Source of the DNA: Aspidapion aeneum
Lineage: Eukaryota > Arthropoda > Insecta > Coleoptera > Brentidae
Assembly: GCA_963576565.1 (NCBI GenBank)
Contig: OY755045.1
Location: 62,001-126,000, forward strand
Direction: 5' to 3'
DNA length: 64,000 nucleotides
The notes beneath the pieces were generated by a model, which was not told the origin of the DNA, did no database searches, and saw nothing but the letters and a program-made list of their open reading frames with translations. The position numbers were made by a program, and so were the translations under genes. Positions 1 through 9,981 of the stretch are shown piece after piece (within the stretch, counting starts at the first letter, position 1; each line of letters starts with the position of its first letter).

Positions 1-101
1 CCAAAAATTAAAAAAAAAATGTTTGGTTGATACTGTGCCACGAAGAAGCTAAAGAGTCCCTAATACTAACCTGAAAATATTACAGTTGTAGATGTAATAA
101 T

Positions 102-302
102 TTAGAAGAAAAACACAATTTTTTCCAGTTCTTTACAGTCTGTTCCTGACTTATCAAATGTGACATCCAAGTATACATACTCATTGCATTGAGATATTAA
201 TTGTCCATTGTCTAGTTCTAACTCATTGGATTCGTTTCCAATACATAAGTACTGTGTCTTGTTCACATTCAGTGTTAATCCCCACTTTTTGTATTCTTCC
301 AT
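102..302 (-). mobile_element. Relic of a LINE reverse transcriptase
   Basis: A 66-codon open stretch reads KKWGLTLNVNKTQYLCIG and then an SQCNEYVYLDVTFDKSG segment. This is the region downstream of the catalytic loop of non-LTR retrotransposon reverse transcriptases (K-W-GL-x-x-N-x-x-KT followed by Y-x-YL-G-v). Only this fragment is open, with no endonuclease or flanking RT blocks, so it is a dead 5'-truncated copy. It probably sits in an intron of the + strand gene that follows. The clade (CR1/Jockey/RTE-like) cannot be fixed from this piece. Confidence 0.6.
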
Positions 303-474
303 TAACTTTCTGCAACAGTAAACTATAGTGTGTATATGGTTCTTTTATTGCTTTTATATATGTAAAATTATATAAAAGCCAAAAAAACAAAAATTTTGTG
401 ATATAAGATAAAAATTAAAATTACATGAAACAAGTTAAATTTAACCTGAGTCAAATATAATTTAAAAATTTTAG

Positions 475-1775
475 TGGGAATTGTGTACTGAACACATCTT
501 GAAACTAGAAAAACAATTAAACTTCTGCCTGGAGTCTCAGTCTACTGGCCCCAGCAAACAAGAATCTGAACCTTACAGTTTCCTTTGCTTGGACTCTAAA
601 TGGGACACCATCAAACGTGGAGGTCCTTGGGGCACTGGAGATACCAGCTTACTGATATCTCTGCATAAACAGTTTAAACAGCATCAGGATATCACTGAGA
701 TGTTGATAAGGTAAGATTCAATAAGGCTCATTATAATTTATTATTAAATTATATTTTCACATCTTCAAATGGTTCAATATTTATATCAAATCTTCTGAAA
801 GCATATTTCTTCATAATATCTATGGATTTTTTTTGTTTATGTTCCATAGATAAATACACAAATACATTCAAAATTAAATTTATCCAAGCAATTCCTGCAC
901 TGCAAGTACTAACAGTTATCATTAAAATATTAAAATTTAAATAAACCAATTTTATAACTATCCAAACTAAATTAAATATTACACAGTGCACACAAGACAA
1001 GAAAAATGGCAATAAAAGAGTTTTCTTGTAAAAAATTAATCCAAAAATCAGTGGAAAAAATGGCAGTAAATACAGAATCTTGAACCCAAATGAAATGACA
1101 TCCATCCGATGTAGCTTCTTATGCTCTAAGTGCTTCCATATCAAGTAAATTTCCAGGACTACTAAAGCTTCAAATAAGATAGAAGAATACCATAAAAAAT
1201 GTTTTAGTTTAAACATGTTTTGCTTGACAAGTTTAACACAATGTTCAAATTTGACATACTGATTCACTAAAGGCCCATCTCACTGTTCATTTTTCATGTT
1301 ACCAGAGACAGATGGAATTTATTATTCCCTGGCATTACATAATTTAAAAATAACCCCTTAGGGCCAGTTAGGGACCTTTTACACTAAGCAACATCAGGGA
1401 CTGATGACTTCCATCTGTCCCTAGTAAAATTTGATAAATGTATAACAGACTATAAATAAGTGTGTTGTGTGCAGTGGCTAATACAAAAACAAGGCAAATT
1501 AAATCATGTGGCAGTGAGGAAGGAGTGTCAAAAAGCCTTATTTTTTGTGTTACATAATTTAAGAATGTTTCCTAACTGAACTGCAACTGTTTTTTTTATT
1601 CAACAGAAATCCAGACAATATTGCCTATGGTTATCAGTGTGGGCCATCTGAGGTATTTTATCATGAAAATGCCAATATGGTTTCTGGAATACCTCCACCT
1701 GCTGATCCCATGGGATTGGTTCAAACTAAGGCCAAAAGAAGATTAGAGAGAGATCACAATGTTGTTTTATTCTAA
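475..1775 (+). CDS. C-terminal two exons of an unrecognised conserved gene (partial)
   Basis: Exons are 475-710 and 1607-1775. The acceptor before 475 is TTTTAG, the donor is AG|GTAAGA and the acceptor before 1607 is CAACAG; the join keeps frame across a split AGA codon. The product ends ...LLISLHKQFKQHQDITEMLIR then NPDNIAYGYQCGPSEVFY and ...RRLERDHNVVLF before TAA. It looks like a soluble globular C-terminus; I see no catalytic motif or membrane segment. Earlier exons lie left of the window. I do not recognise the family with confidence; a longin-type planar-polarity protein such as inturned is only a guess. The last intron holds an antisense nested ORF. An AATAAA about 400 bp downstream (near 2173) could be its poly(A) signal. 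Confidence 0.7.
749..1267 (-). CDS. Intronless four-helix membrane protein nested in an intron
   Basis: A 172-codon ORF lies entirely inside the 711-1606 intron of the flanking gene, on the opposite strand. The product is strongly hydrophobic with four likely transmembrane helices, at about residues 23-43, 59-82, 86-112 and 114-140, separated by short basic loops. It ends in a charged tail (HKQKKSIDIMKKYAFRRF). An ORF this long with this helix spacing is unlikely by chance in such AT-rich DNA, although AT-rich DNA does favour hydrophobic codons. No family is recognised. It could be an intronless nested gene, a retrocopy, or a chance ORF. Confidence 0.4.
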   Translation of the reverse strand: MNQYVKFEHCVKLVKQNMFKLKHFLWYSSILFEALVVLEIYLIWKHLEHKKLHRMDVISFGFKILYLLPFFPLIFGLIFYKKTLLLPFFLSCVHCVIFNLVWIVIKLVYLNFNILMITVSTCSAGIAWINLILNVFVYLSMEHKQKKSIDIMKKYAFRRFDINIEPFEDVKI

Positions 1776-2218
1776 GATAGTTTTAGCCTTGTCATTGATG
1801 GTTAAATGTTTGTAGGTTAGGGTTTCACTGAGGGGGAAACAACTTATACCCCAAGATTTAAATGGTATTACTGGCAATACATGTACAATTTTTGGGTCAG
1901 CTGTTACCCCTTGGTTTCCACATATCCAACATACCAAAGATATAATTTTTTGTTTGAGTGATAACACATTATTTAAATATAGTTTATTGTGTTTAACACA
2001 TTACAAATTAGTATAAAGATTATCCATCCATAGTATATAGAAATTTGTTTAGATAATAGGTATGTGACTGTATTTTCTTTTGTAGTTTACTTCAGACTTG
2101 TGCCAAGAATTTAAGTTGATATATTGTTTGCTTTTTTTTTATAAAAACTTTTTCGTTATCTAAATTTAATTAAATAAAAACTTCTAAAATTAAAAATATG
2201 TTAACACTACCTCTAAAG
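1776..2218. other. Spacer between convergent 3' ends
   Basis: AT-rich spacer holding the presumed 3'UTR of the + strand gene ending at 1775 and that of the - strand bL27m gene. AATAAA occurs near 2173 on the + strand. Nothing else recognised. Confidence 0.4.
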
Positions 2219-2801
2219 TTATACTTGATCAACAAGTTTAAAAGTTTGATGCTGTGGCTTAGGAATCACATTGAAATATTTCTTATAGAAAAGTGTGCCT
2301 TTCCTTGGACCATGGCATCTCTGAACCCATGTGTGTTCCCAGTTTAAATCTGCTTTCTCACAAGTGACTCTCACCTTTCCAGGAACCAATGCAAACAATG
2401 TGCCATTACGACCCAGACCTACCTATAAAACAAACAAATTCCTTAATCTTTTTTCTGACCAAAATGTTGGATATTAATTCTATATTAAACTAAATGCAAG
2501 GAGGCAAATATTTAACTTACATTAAGTCCTGGATGAAAACGCAAATGCCTCTGCAAAGCCAAAATGTGGCCAGGCTGCACTTGGTGACCGTCTTGTACTT
2601 TCCAGCCTCTGTGTTTGGGGCGCACGTGGGGGTGTGAATTTCGTGTGCTTCCACTCTGCTTCTTACTGGCGAATCTCACTCTCAATCCTGTATTTTAATG
2701 TTAATTAGTAAATAATTAAAGTTTAATATTTATTATAACTTACCGCTGACGATTCTCGCATTTTGAAGTAGTTTTTCGCTTAAATTTAGCAAAAAATTCA
2801 T
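2219..2801 (-). CDS. mRpL27: Mitochondrial large ribosomal subunit protein bL27m
   Basis: Three exons (2744-2801, 2521-2687, 2219-2422) give 142 residues. A component of the mitochondrial 39S subunit; the bacterial homologue's N-terminus reaches the peptidyl-transferase centre. The conserved L27 signature RFASKKQSGSTRN begins around residue 23, followed by HPGLNVGLGRNGTLFAL and PGKVRVTCE, the standard bL27 core, and then an animal-specific C-terminal tail (KADLNWEHTWVQRCHGPRKG). The N-terminus (MNFLLNLSEKLLQNARIVSG) is the likely mitochondrial presequence. Length matches animal orthologues of about 148 residues. It is head-to-head with the PLPP6-like gene, with start codons about 270 bp apart, so the two probably share a bidirectional promoter. 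Confidence 0.93.
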
Positions 2802-3074
2802 TTCTTATTTTGTTGTCTAAAACATAACCCCAAAAATTTGGAATTAAAAATGTCTAGACTGAAAGCTGAAAACAATTTTCTTTTCGTTGGACCCTGAACG
2901 GCCCACAACGTCATAAGAACTACTCGCCAAACCAAACCGAAATGGTGTTCTGTGATTATAGTCACATAACCTAAAATTTGTTGTTTCATTTTAAAATGCT
3001 AAAAATAAATCTATAAAAATCACAGGTGTTCTGTGATAGAAAAGAAAGAATTGCAGTGAACATAAAGCTGAATT
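2802..3074. promoter_or_regulatory. Putative bidirectional promoter, mRpL27 / PLPP6-like
   Basis: The 273-bp interval between two divergent start codons must hold both 5'UTRs and both transcription starts. No TATA box at a convincing position; sequence otherwise plain. The call rests only on gene geometry. Confidence 0.45.
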
Positions 3075-3792
3075 ATGGCGAACAAGGTAAATTTTTTAAA
3101 GATTTATTTTTACAGTAATTGTACTAATTGGTTAACTATTTTTTTAATTTCAGAGTGAAGTAAAACGCAAACTTCCCCCATGGCTCAAAAGCCTCTTAGA
3201 TTTGGACATTAGCCTCAGTAAAAGATTTGTTCTATGGGGTAATAGCTTTGCCCCCTTACATTCATTAAGAATGCACTACAGAGCTCTTGAAATTACATGT
3301 CATGGCATTCCTTGGCTCGCCTTTTGGACAGCCTTCACTTGGCTATTTAACAACCCAAAACTAGTACAATTACAGGTCAATATGTTAATGGCTCTGATTT
3401 TAGATATTATCATCATAGCCATAACAAAAGCATTCTTTAGACGCCGAAGGCCCATTGGCAACAAACCTGATGCCTTTGCTGAGATGGGTTCAGATAAATT
3501 TAGTTTTCCCTCAGGCCATTGTAGCAGAGCACTTATGGTTGTTTTTATTTTTATATTCTTATGGCCAGTTTCAATATTATTTTACCCTCCAATGATAGCT
3601 TGGGTTGTGTCACTGGGACTGAGCAGAATTCTAATGGAAAGGCACTATATTTTGGATATTTTAGGGGGATATACTTTGGGATTATTAGAAGGCCTTATGA
3701 TGGCCATCTTGTGGGTCAGTGATGAAAATGCAAGATGGCTATTTAATATGGTATCAGATGAGAGAATGGAAGGTGGAGAGTACCATGTTTAA
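3075..3792 (+). CDS. PLPP6: PAP2-type polyisoprenoid diphosphate phosphatase (PLPP6-like)
   Basis: Exons 3075-3086 (ATG GCG AAC AAG) and 3154-3792 give 216 residues. It is a type-2 phosphatidic acid phosphatase family membrane enzyme; vertebrate PLPP6 (PPAPDC2) dephosphorylates presqualene and isoprenoid diphosphates at the ER/nuclear envelope. The tripartite PAP2 signature is complete: C1 KAFFRRRRP (K96 to P104), C2 PSGH (123-126) and C3 SRILMERH (S161, R162, H168). H126 and H168 are the expected phosphohistidine and nucleophile-activating residues. Hydrophobic segments at about 55-70, 79-95, 130-160 and 172-192 fit the four-helix core. The N-terminal extension MANKSEVKRKLPPWLKSLLD matches the family. 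It converges on AIP. Confidence 0.88.
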
Positions 3793-4014
3793 GTTAAAGA
3801 AATAATGCATGTGGTTTCAACACAATTAAAAAAGCAATAAGTAATGTAAATGACTAGAATTTGTATTGTATTTATCTTAAAACCTGTTCAAAATATGATT
3901 TTTTTTTTAATAAAACAAATATTTACCTATTAAGATAACTGATATGTTTTTGTATAAAAATGAGCTAATAAATGCTATATGTATTTGTTTATAATTAAAA
4001 TTCTTAGATTAATA

Positions 4015-5480
4015 TTAAGCAAATAAGTTTTTCAATTTCTGCTTATCACTTTGGTCTTTTTGTTTTTGCATCTCTTCTAATCTTGTTAATTCCTTTTTAA
4101 CTAACGAAGACAGAGAAGGGTCCAATTCCATAACCTTTTCCAAATCTTGCATTGCCTCTTGAGGGTTCCACACTTCTATATGAGCTTTTGCTCTACGGAA
4201 ATAGGCCTTAACATTTCCTAAAATTTAAAAAAATTAGTTGTTTTAAATTTAATTATATTTCCAAGTGTTGTTTTACCTTTGTCATGTTGTAAAACTTCAG
4301 TGCAGTGCTGTATAACTGGATAAAAATCTTGTTCATAAAGTTTGCATTGAGCAAAATTTAATAACAATGGTATCTTCTGGCTGTTGAGCTGGTTCCATTC
4401 TGTATCATGAGGTTTTTCCCTAAAATAAATGATACTGCTAAGTAAATGCTTGGGTGGCATTATCACTAGATATCTTACTTAATCATGAGCTGCTCCAAGA
4501 CTCCTATTGCTTTGGCATATAAGTCAGATGCCTTCTTGTAATTTTTCTTCCCATATTCAGTGTTGCCTTCCTCCTTCAATTTTGGAACCAAATCTATTCT
4601 TTCTTGTTCATTCATTTGCCAAGTTTCCTTTTCATAATCATCAGGTTGCTGTACATCCACAATTTCTAAAATGTACTTAATTTAAATAACTTAATTTAAA
4701 ATACAGTTTGTTTTGGTACATACCCATGATAAATTCCAAGTCAGTGGGCTCTTTTAAAAAATTATTAAGGTCCTCATAGCCAACACCTTCACTCTGCAGT
4801 GTCATAGCACAGCAATGTGTATTTTGTCTTTGTTCCATAGGTTTATAAAAGTCCCTGAATGTTTTTGAGACAAATGGATATTGCATAATCAACTGAAAGA
4901 GTAATTTGAAAATTAGCCATATTTACGCACCATAGAATTTCTGCCAACAAAAGCTAACTTACACTTCTGTCAACAGTAAACTGTGCTATTTCTTTCAAAG
5001 CCATTTTTTGTAAAATAGCTTCCCAAACCTCTAGCTTGAATTTTTTGCCCAAAATAATGTGAAAGGGTTCTCCTTTTCCCATTTTTCTAGAGTCATCCAA
5101 AATTGTTTTTTCTTTATTGCACTGTTTGGTTTGAAAATGAAAGAATACCTGCAAATAAAAAATAAATCTATAAAAATTGCATAGATAGTCACTGAAATAC
5201 TTACATCTGTTTCTTAGATACATTTCAAGGAAAAGGTGAACCTGAATTTTGTTTATAAATTAAAATACCCATTTTAAATTTTGTAACTCTCAACTGTAAA
5301 CCTAAACTGCTTGTCTAAATCCCACTCTCCTTTTGTGTTCCACCCAATACATTATATTATTACCAATGAACTTGTTACAAGTTCATTGATTATTACCTTA
5401 CTACCATTTCGAAAATTTACTGATTGAATGCCTGCATGGAGGACTTTCTTTTCAATCAGCTCTTTTTGATTGCCTTCCAT
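4015..5480 (-). CDS. AIP: AH receptor-interacting protein (AIP/XAP2-like immunophilin-TPR co-chaperone)
   Basis: Six exons (5397-5480, 4963-5148, 4724-4892, 4479-4665, 4277-4419, 4015-4217) give 323 residues, close to vertebrate AIP (330). The order is an N-terminal FKBP-like domain (TILDDSR then GKKFKLEVWEAI), then three TPR motifs: KLKEEGNTEYGKKNYKKASD, the segment around PLLLNFAQCKLYEQDFYPVI, and NVKAYFRRAKAHIEVWNPQEA with LELDP-like MELDPSL. It ends in the basic/hydrophobic final helix ...KQKLKNLFA. TPR proteins of this type bind the HSP90 C-terminus and hold client receptors in the cytosol. The insect FKBP-like domain is thought not to be an active isomerase. All introns are short. It lies tail-to-tail with the PLPP6-like gene and tandem with dyskerin. 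Confidence 0.93.
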
Positions 5481-5984
5481 ACAAAATTTTTTTCCTTGTT
5501 GACACAGATTAGGTTTAGAGCAGATCTGGTTGATATGGTATAGAAAATCAATTTATTCTTGCATGGTCAAATGGTAAGTCGTAAATATTTTGCAATTATT
5601 TTTAAGTTTTTGTAAATGAAAAATATGTCAACACAAATCACAGAACATCAATGATAGTAAGAACAGACAAATTAGGTATTTCGCACAACTTTTGAGACCA
5701 ACAAAAAAAACTTTTATTGAAAGCGTCTTCTCAAACATTGAATTGTTGTTGCACTTCTATGATTGGTGTTCAACCATAGAGAAAATAATAATTTTATTTT
5801 GTCTCTGTGTTCAACTTTAAATAATCAGTTAACAATGTAATAATTGAAAACAATTAATACTTTAAATTATTTTGTTTATTCTTAAAACATTTTGATAAAT
5901 GTTAACAAAGTAACAGAACAAAAATAAATGGAAATTCAAATCTAAAGTTAAAATAAGAAAAACTGGAAGGGTTTAATCCAAAAG
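5481..5984. other. Spacer between AIP and dyskerin
   Basis: About 500 bp of AT-rich DNA between two - strand genes. It must hold the AIP 5'UTR/promoter and the dyskerin 3'UTR. An 11-bp inverted pair (gaacttgtta / acaagttcat, about 5368-5385) lies just upstream inside AIP intron 1. Nothing else recognised. Confidence 0.35.
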
Positions 5985-8181
5985 TTAATTTTCTCCTTCT
6001 GCTTCCTGGTCTCGATCTTTAGACTTTTTCTTCTTTTTCTTTTTCTCTTTTTTTCCCTAAAAAAATAAAATAATAATTTTTCTCAATGGATTTGAAAGTT
6101 AAATTTAAAGAATACCTCAGTCTCTGTACTGTCGTCTTGAGTAGTTACTGCTTCAGAAGTTTCCTGTTCTTCATCATCTTGTTCCTCCTTCTTCCTCTTT
6201 TTTTTCTTTGATTTCTTTGGAGTTTCTACAGTTGGAGATTCTTCAATACTTGGAGGTACACCTGATTGGTTTAGGTCAAGTTGGGTGCTTTCTGCAGAAG
6301 TATCATTTGAGCCACTCAACTTGCGTTTTTTGCTAGAATCATCAGCTGTACCACTGCCACTGTCTTGCTTACTGAAAATAAAATTATCTTTGGTACCTAA
6401 ACCTTTTAGAAAAATGATTTTTTCTATCAGACTTACGCAGCTAAGTCCACATAGCTGTTGAGCCATTCCTTAGGAGTATTTTCATTGGGCCGGCCATATT
6501 TGTCCAATTCTCCTTTAGCAATCAAAATCTTTTTCTGACTGGCTCTGTTCCCAAGACCCCACTTTCTTGGATAAGTATCTCTTTCCATAATGACTCTATA
6601 AGAAACATTGCAAATAAATTTAGCTGATAGCTCACATAGCACAAATCAAAACAACATTAAAAACACACACTTTTTTAAGTTTAATAGGTTGCTTTTTAAC
6701 ATTATTTTTAAAACCACATTAAAATCACACCAAAATAATGTGGTATTAAAAATAACGTTAAAAAGCGACCTATTAAACTTCAAAAAATGTGTGTTTTTAA
6801 CTTTGTTTTGATTTGTGCTATGTGGGAGAACAGAGTAAAGTTTCTAATTACAGAAATAATGTGGGCATTTAAAAAAATTACCTCTTAATTTTGGCCACAA
6901 CCCCATGATCACAGCTAGCAATAGTCGCAGTGGTCATGAGGGCAATTGCCAGTGCTACAGCTTCCCCCTTTGTAGTAACTATAACAATCTCTTCATTAAG
7001 CTCAATGCCATCTTCATAGCGCAAAATACCTGGCAACATGATTTTGGCCCCATAACAAACAGCATTTACCTACATAAACAAAAACTGCAGATAACATTAT
7101 AGTTTCTACCAAATAACCTGACCTTACATACCATCAAAAAAAATAATATGACTTACCGAGCTATCCTTCATAATTATCCTTTTGTGTTTGATCAAAAGTC
7201 CTTCTAGGGGCTTGATGACTCTCCTTAAATAACTTTCATCTTTGTGATTATCATACAGCCATTTGGCATCTAAAATATCATGCAAAGTAGAGGTATCATC
7301 CATTTCACTTTGAATTCCTGACCTGACTCTTCTAAGCTCCAACATTTGTCCACCCACTCCCAAAACTAGACCCAAGTGGACACACATTGTTCGGATGTAA
7401 GAACCTGCTTCACATTTCACCCAAAACACACCCATATTTCTGGTTTCATCATAGTCACAGAGTAAACTGTCATACACTGTTCTTACTCTAAGCTGTCTTT
7501 TCACAGCAGAAATTAGAGGAGGTCTTTGAAATAGAGCTCCTTTTAACTTTTCAAGGCCTTGTTTGACCTTTTTTACTCCACCATCTACAGGTGAGTGAAG
7601 TTTAAAAACACTCACATACTCTTTACCAGCAGCCTGTTGGGATTTTACAAGTCTAGTGGTCCTGTCAATACAGACAATCAGGCAGCCTGTGGTTTTGGGA
7701 TCCAAAGTCCCTGAATGTCCAGTCTTTTCTACATTTAAAATCCGCTTGATCCAGGCTACAACTTCATGACTGCTAGGGTTTGCAGGTTTGTCCAAATTGA
7801 TATATCCTGTTTTAATATATTCAGACAGGTCACGACGCAATGGAGATGAACCATTGGGGATAGGGACATAGTGATTGGTTCTCACATTAAGACGATCAAA
7901 GTGTTTAAGAAGCAGGGGCCATTTGGATGTGTCTAGTTTTTGGACCTTTTCCGAAGATTGTAGTTGAAAGTGGTTGTCCTTTTGCAGTTCAACCAAATTT
8001 TCACTTTTCTCAGTCTTAATCTTCTTTTTCTTTTTTTCTTTAATCTCTGAAACAACCAACTTTAATTAATTTTAATCTTAAAGGACGACAAAAATTAAAA
8101 CTTTTCAATGTTAACAATCGAGTTACTTTCAGCAGTGTAAAAACCCCGGTGTTTGTATCCATGTTTACCTGAATTTTCCAT
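5985..8181 (-). CDS. Nop60B: Dyskerin, H/ACA RNP pseudouridine synthase
   Basis: Six exons (8169-8181, 7157-8046, 6882-7069, 6437-6595, 6116-6371, 5985-6056) give 525 residues. Catalytic subunit of nucleolar H/ACA snoRNPs (rRNA pseudouridylation; also Cajal-body RNPs and telomerase in animals that use it). Order: Lys-rich N-terminus, DKCLD-type domain ([19 protein letters not shown]), TruB catalytic domain with [11 protein letters not shown] and catalytic D120, PUA domain (about 300-390, with [14 protein letters not shown] and [12 protein letters not shown]), then a long Lys/Glu/Ser-rich tail with repeated KKKKRKK nucleolar-localisation blocks. The first exon carries only four codons plus one base. 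Intron 3 holds a 190-bp hairpin element. It is head-to-head with RidA. Confidence 0.96.
6633..6824. mobile_element. Long palindromic hairpin MITE in dyskerin intron 3
   Basis: The two halves are near-perfect inverted copies. The left arm starts CACATAGCACAAATCAAAAC and the right arm ends with its complement GTTTTGATTTGTGCTATGTG. The arms are about 85 bp each with a short AT loop near 6710-6735. Fold-back MITEs look like this. Although dyskerin introns are natural places for H/ACA snoRNAs, I see no two-hairpin H-box/ACA layout here. No clear target duplication. Confidence 0.65.
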
Positions 8182-8718
8182 GATTTTCCACCAAAACACG
8201 TGTTTTTTAAGCGGCACAACAACACACCACCACGAGAAACTATAAAGAGGTTATGCTTACGCTTTCGTCTTAGTAGTTCATTCGCAGCGTTCTAGGAAAT
8301 TAGTTGAAAGCGTTGTTTGATGGAATCTGTATTAAACAACGTTGAAAGCTTCGCCTCTTCAAAGTAGTAGTTCAATAGAACCTGCTCTAGTGTCCTTAAC
8401 AGCAACACAAATGAAGAAAACTGTTTTATCGACTTTAAAAAGCGCGTAATTTGAAATTTGGAAAAAAATTAAAGAAACTCCATCAAACAACGGTAAAGAA
8501 GAGAAAACCTGGTTTCGCTCGCCTTAAGTCTTGGGACCTAGAACAGGATCCTTTGTGCTGCTTTTTACCGTTTTTAATTTTTGGATTTGACATCCGTTGT
8601 TTTTAAGGTCGAAAGCTTTATCAATTTTCCTTTTAATTTGAACTTTGCCCCTTCTGGTTTCATTTAAATAAACAGATTATCAAAGTACATTCTGTTATAT
8701 TTTGTGTTTGAGAAAAAT
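8182..8718. promoter_or_regulatory. Head-to-head interval between dyskerin and RidA
   Basis: 537 bp between divergent start codons. It contains both promoters and 5'UTRs. No TATA or DRE motif stands out. Near-repeats of AAGCGTTGTTTGATGG / AAACAACGTTGAAAGC (8309-8352) form a weak inverted pair. Confidence 0.45.
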
Positions 8719-9498
8719 ATGGCATCCTTAATAAGAAGAATCATCAATTGCAAAAAAGCACCACAACCACTTTCAGGGGCACCTTACAAGTAAGTGCTTA
8801 AATATGAATAATCCGTTTTGGGTTAAAAAAAGTCCCCAAAAAATTCTCTATCTTCTAAAATGAATGAATGAATTAGGTTAGATTAAATTACCATGAACTG
8901 TAAAAATCTGATTTTAGTCAAGCCGTTGTTTTTGGTGACACAGTCTTTCTCAGTGGCGTGCTAGGGATGGATCCAACACAGAATAAATTGGTGGCAGGCG
9001 GAGCAAAAGCAGAGGCGCGCCAAGCTTTAATAAATATCGGCTATATTTTAGAAGAGGCCGGCTCGTCGTTTGACAAAGTTATTAAAAGCACAATTATGTT
9101 AAATGATATTAAAGACTTTTCTGATGTTAATGAAGTTTACAAAGAATGTAAGTTAATTAAAAAAAGATCAAAATTTTTTAAAATTATATTATAACGTTGT
9201 TTGACCTCAAACAACCATTATAACTATATGTTAAAACTCTCTATTGATATAACAGTGATCTCGCAAGGTATTTAATATTGTAACTATCAAAAAGTTATAT
9301 TAAATAAGTTGCGAGATCACTGCTATGTAATCAGATTGTTTTTAACTGTTGAACTCTTTTTTGATTGTTTTAGTTTTCAAATCGAATTTCCCCGCTAGAT
9401 CAACATATCAAGTGGGAAAACTTCCTGCCAACGCAATGGTGGAAATAGAAGTTATTGCTGGGGTGGGAGCTGTCAAAACAGTGACGTCCAAAATGTAA
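8719..9498 (+). CDS. RIDA: RidA family 2-iminobutanoate/2-iminopropanoate deaminase
   Basis: Exons 8719-8789, 8918-9147 and 9374-9498 give 141 residues, close to human RIDA (137). The enzyme hydrolyses reactive enamine/imine intermediates released by PLP enzymes, sparing them from damage. Seen in order: an N-terminal SLIRRIINCKKAP extension (possibly mitochondrial), APYNQAVVFGDTVFLSGVLG, an AEARQALINIGYILEEAG helix, and SNFPARSTYQVGKLP with the substrate-carboxylate-binding arginine, then VEIEVIAGVG near the end. The usual APYSQ motif reads APYNQ here. The frame across both introns was checked. Intron 2 contains a small hairpin repeat. Confidence 0.95.
9253..9323. repeat. Small hairpin repeat in RidA intron 2
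   Basis: An inverted repeat of about 30 bp per arm: CAGTGATCTCGCAA on the left and TTGCGAGATCACTG on the right, with further pairing inward (GTATTTAATATTGTAACT / AGTTATATTAAATA). The loop is short. It looks like a degraded fold-back MITE. Confidence 0.55.
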
Positions 9499-9981
9499 AA
9501 AAGTTTAGTTTTTATTTAAAATATTTTGTAGTATATTATATGTAAAAATTATGAATATAAATAAACGAGAAAAATTTTTAAAACAGGATTTTATTGAATA
9601 TGGGCACGACCCTGGTTAAATAGTTATACCTATACACACAAGTTGCCCATTTGGCCCCCCGTTTTAAAGAGGCAGCGAGAAATTAAATCACGCAATTTTT
9701 ATCGATCGTCGGAGTGTTTTTATTTTCCCTTGAACTACTGCTAACTACAGTTACTGGTAAATTACATATTTATGATTTAAAACAAGCTTATGGCTAGTCA
9801 GTTTTTAAACACAAACATTAAATGGGTCGTAGGCTGATTTTTTCTCCATAAGTTTAACTAAGTATATATATAATAACTATTTTCAACTATAAATAAAGAG
9901 AGAAACAATAAACAATGTTTTTTTTTATAAAAATATAAAATGTTAAATAGGTAGTTGTTGCATAGGTAAAGATTCTTTGTT
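9499..9981. other. Spacer between convergent 3' ends
   Basis: AT-rich interval between RidA (+) and the myristoylated-protein gene (-). AATAAA near 9560 probably serves RidA. Nothing else recognised. Confidence 0.35.

Noticed and set aside
6633..6824. H/ACA snoRNA in a dyskerin intron
   Set aside because: One continuous long hairpin without H box, ACA tail or pseudouridylation pockets.
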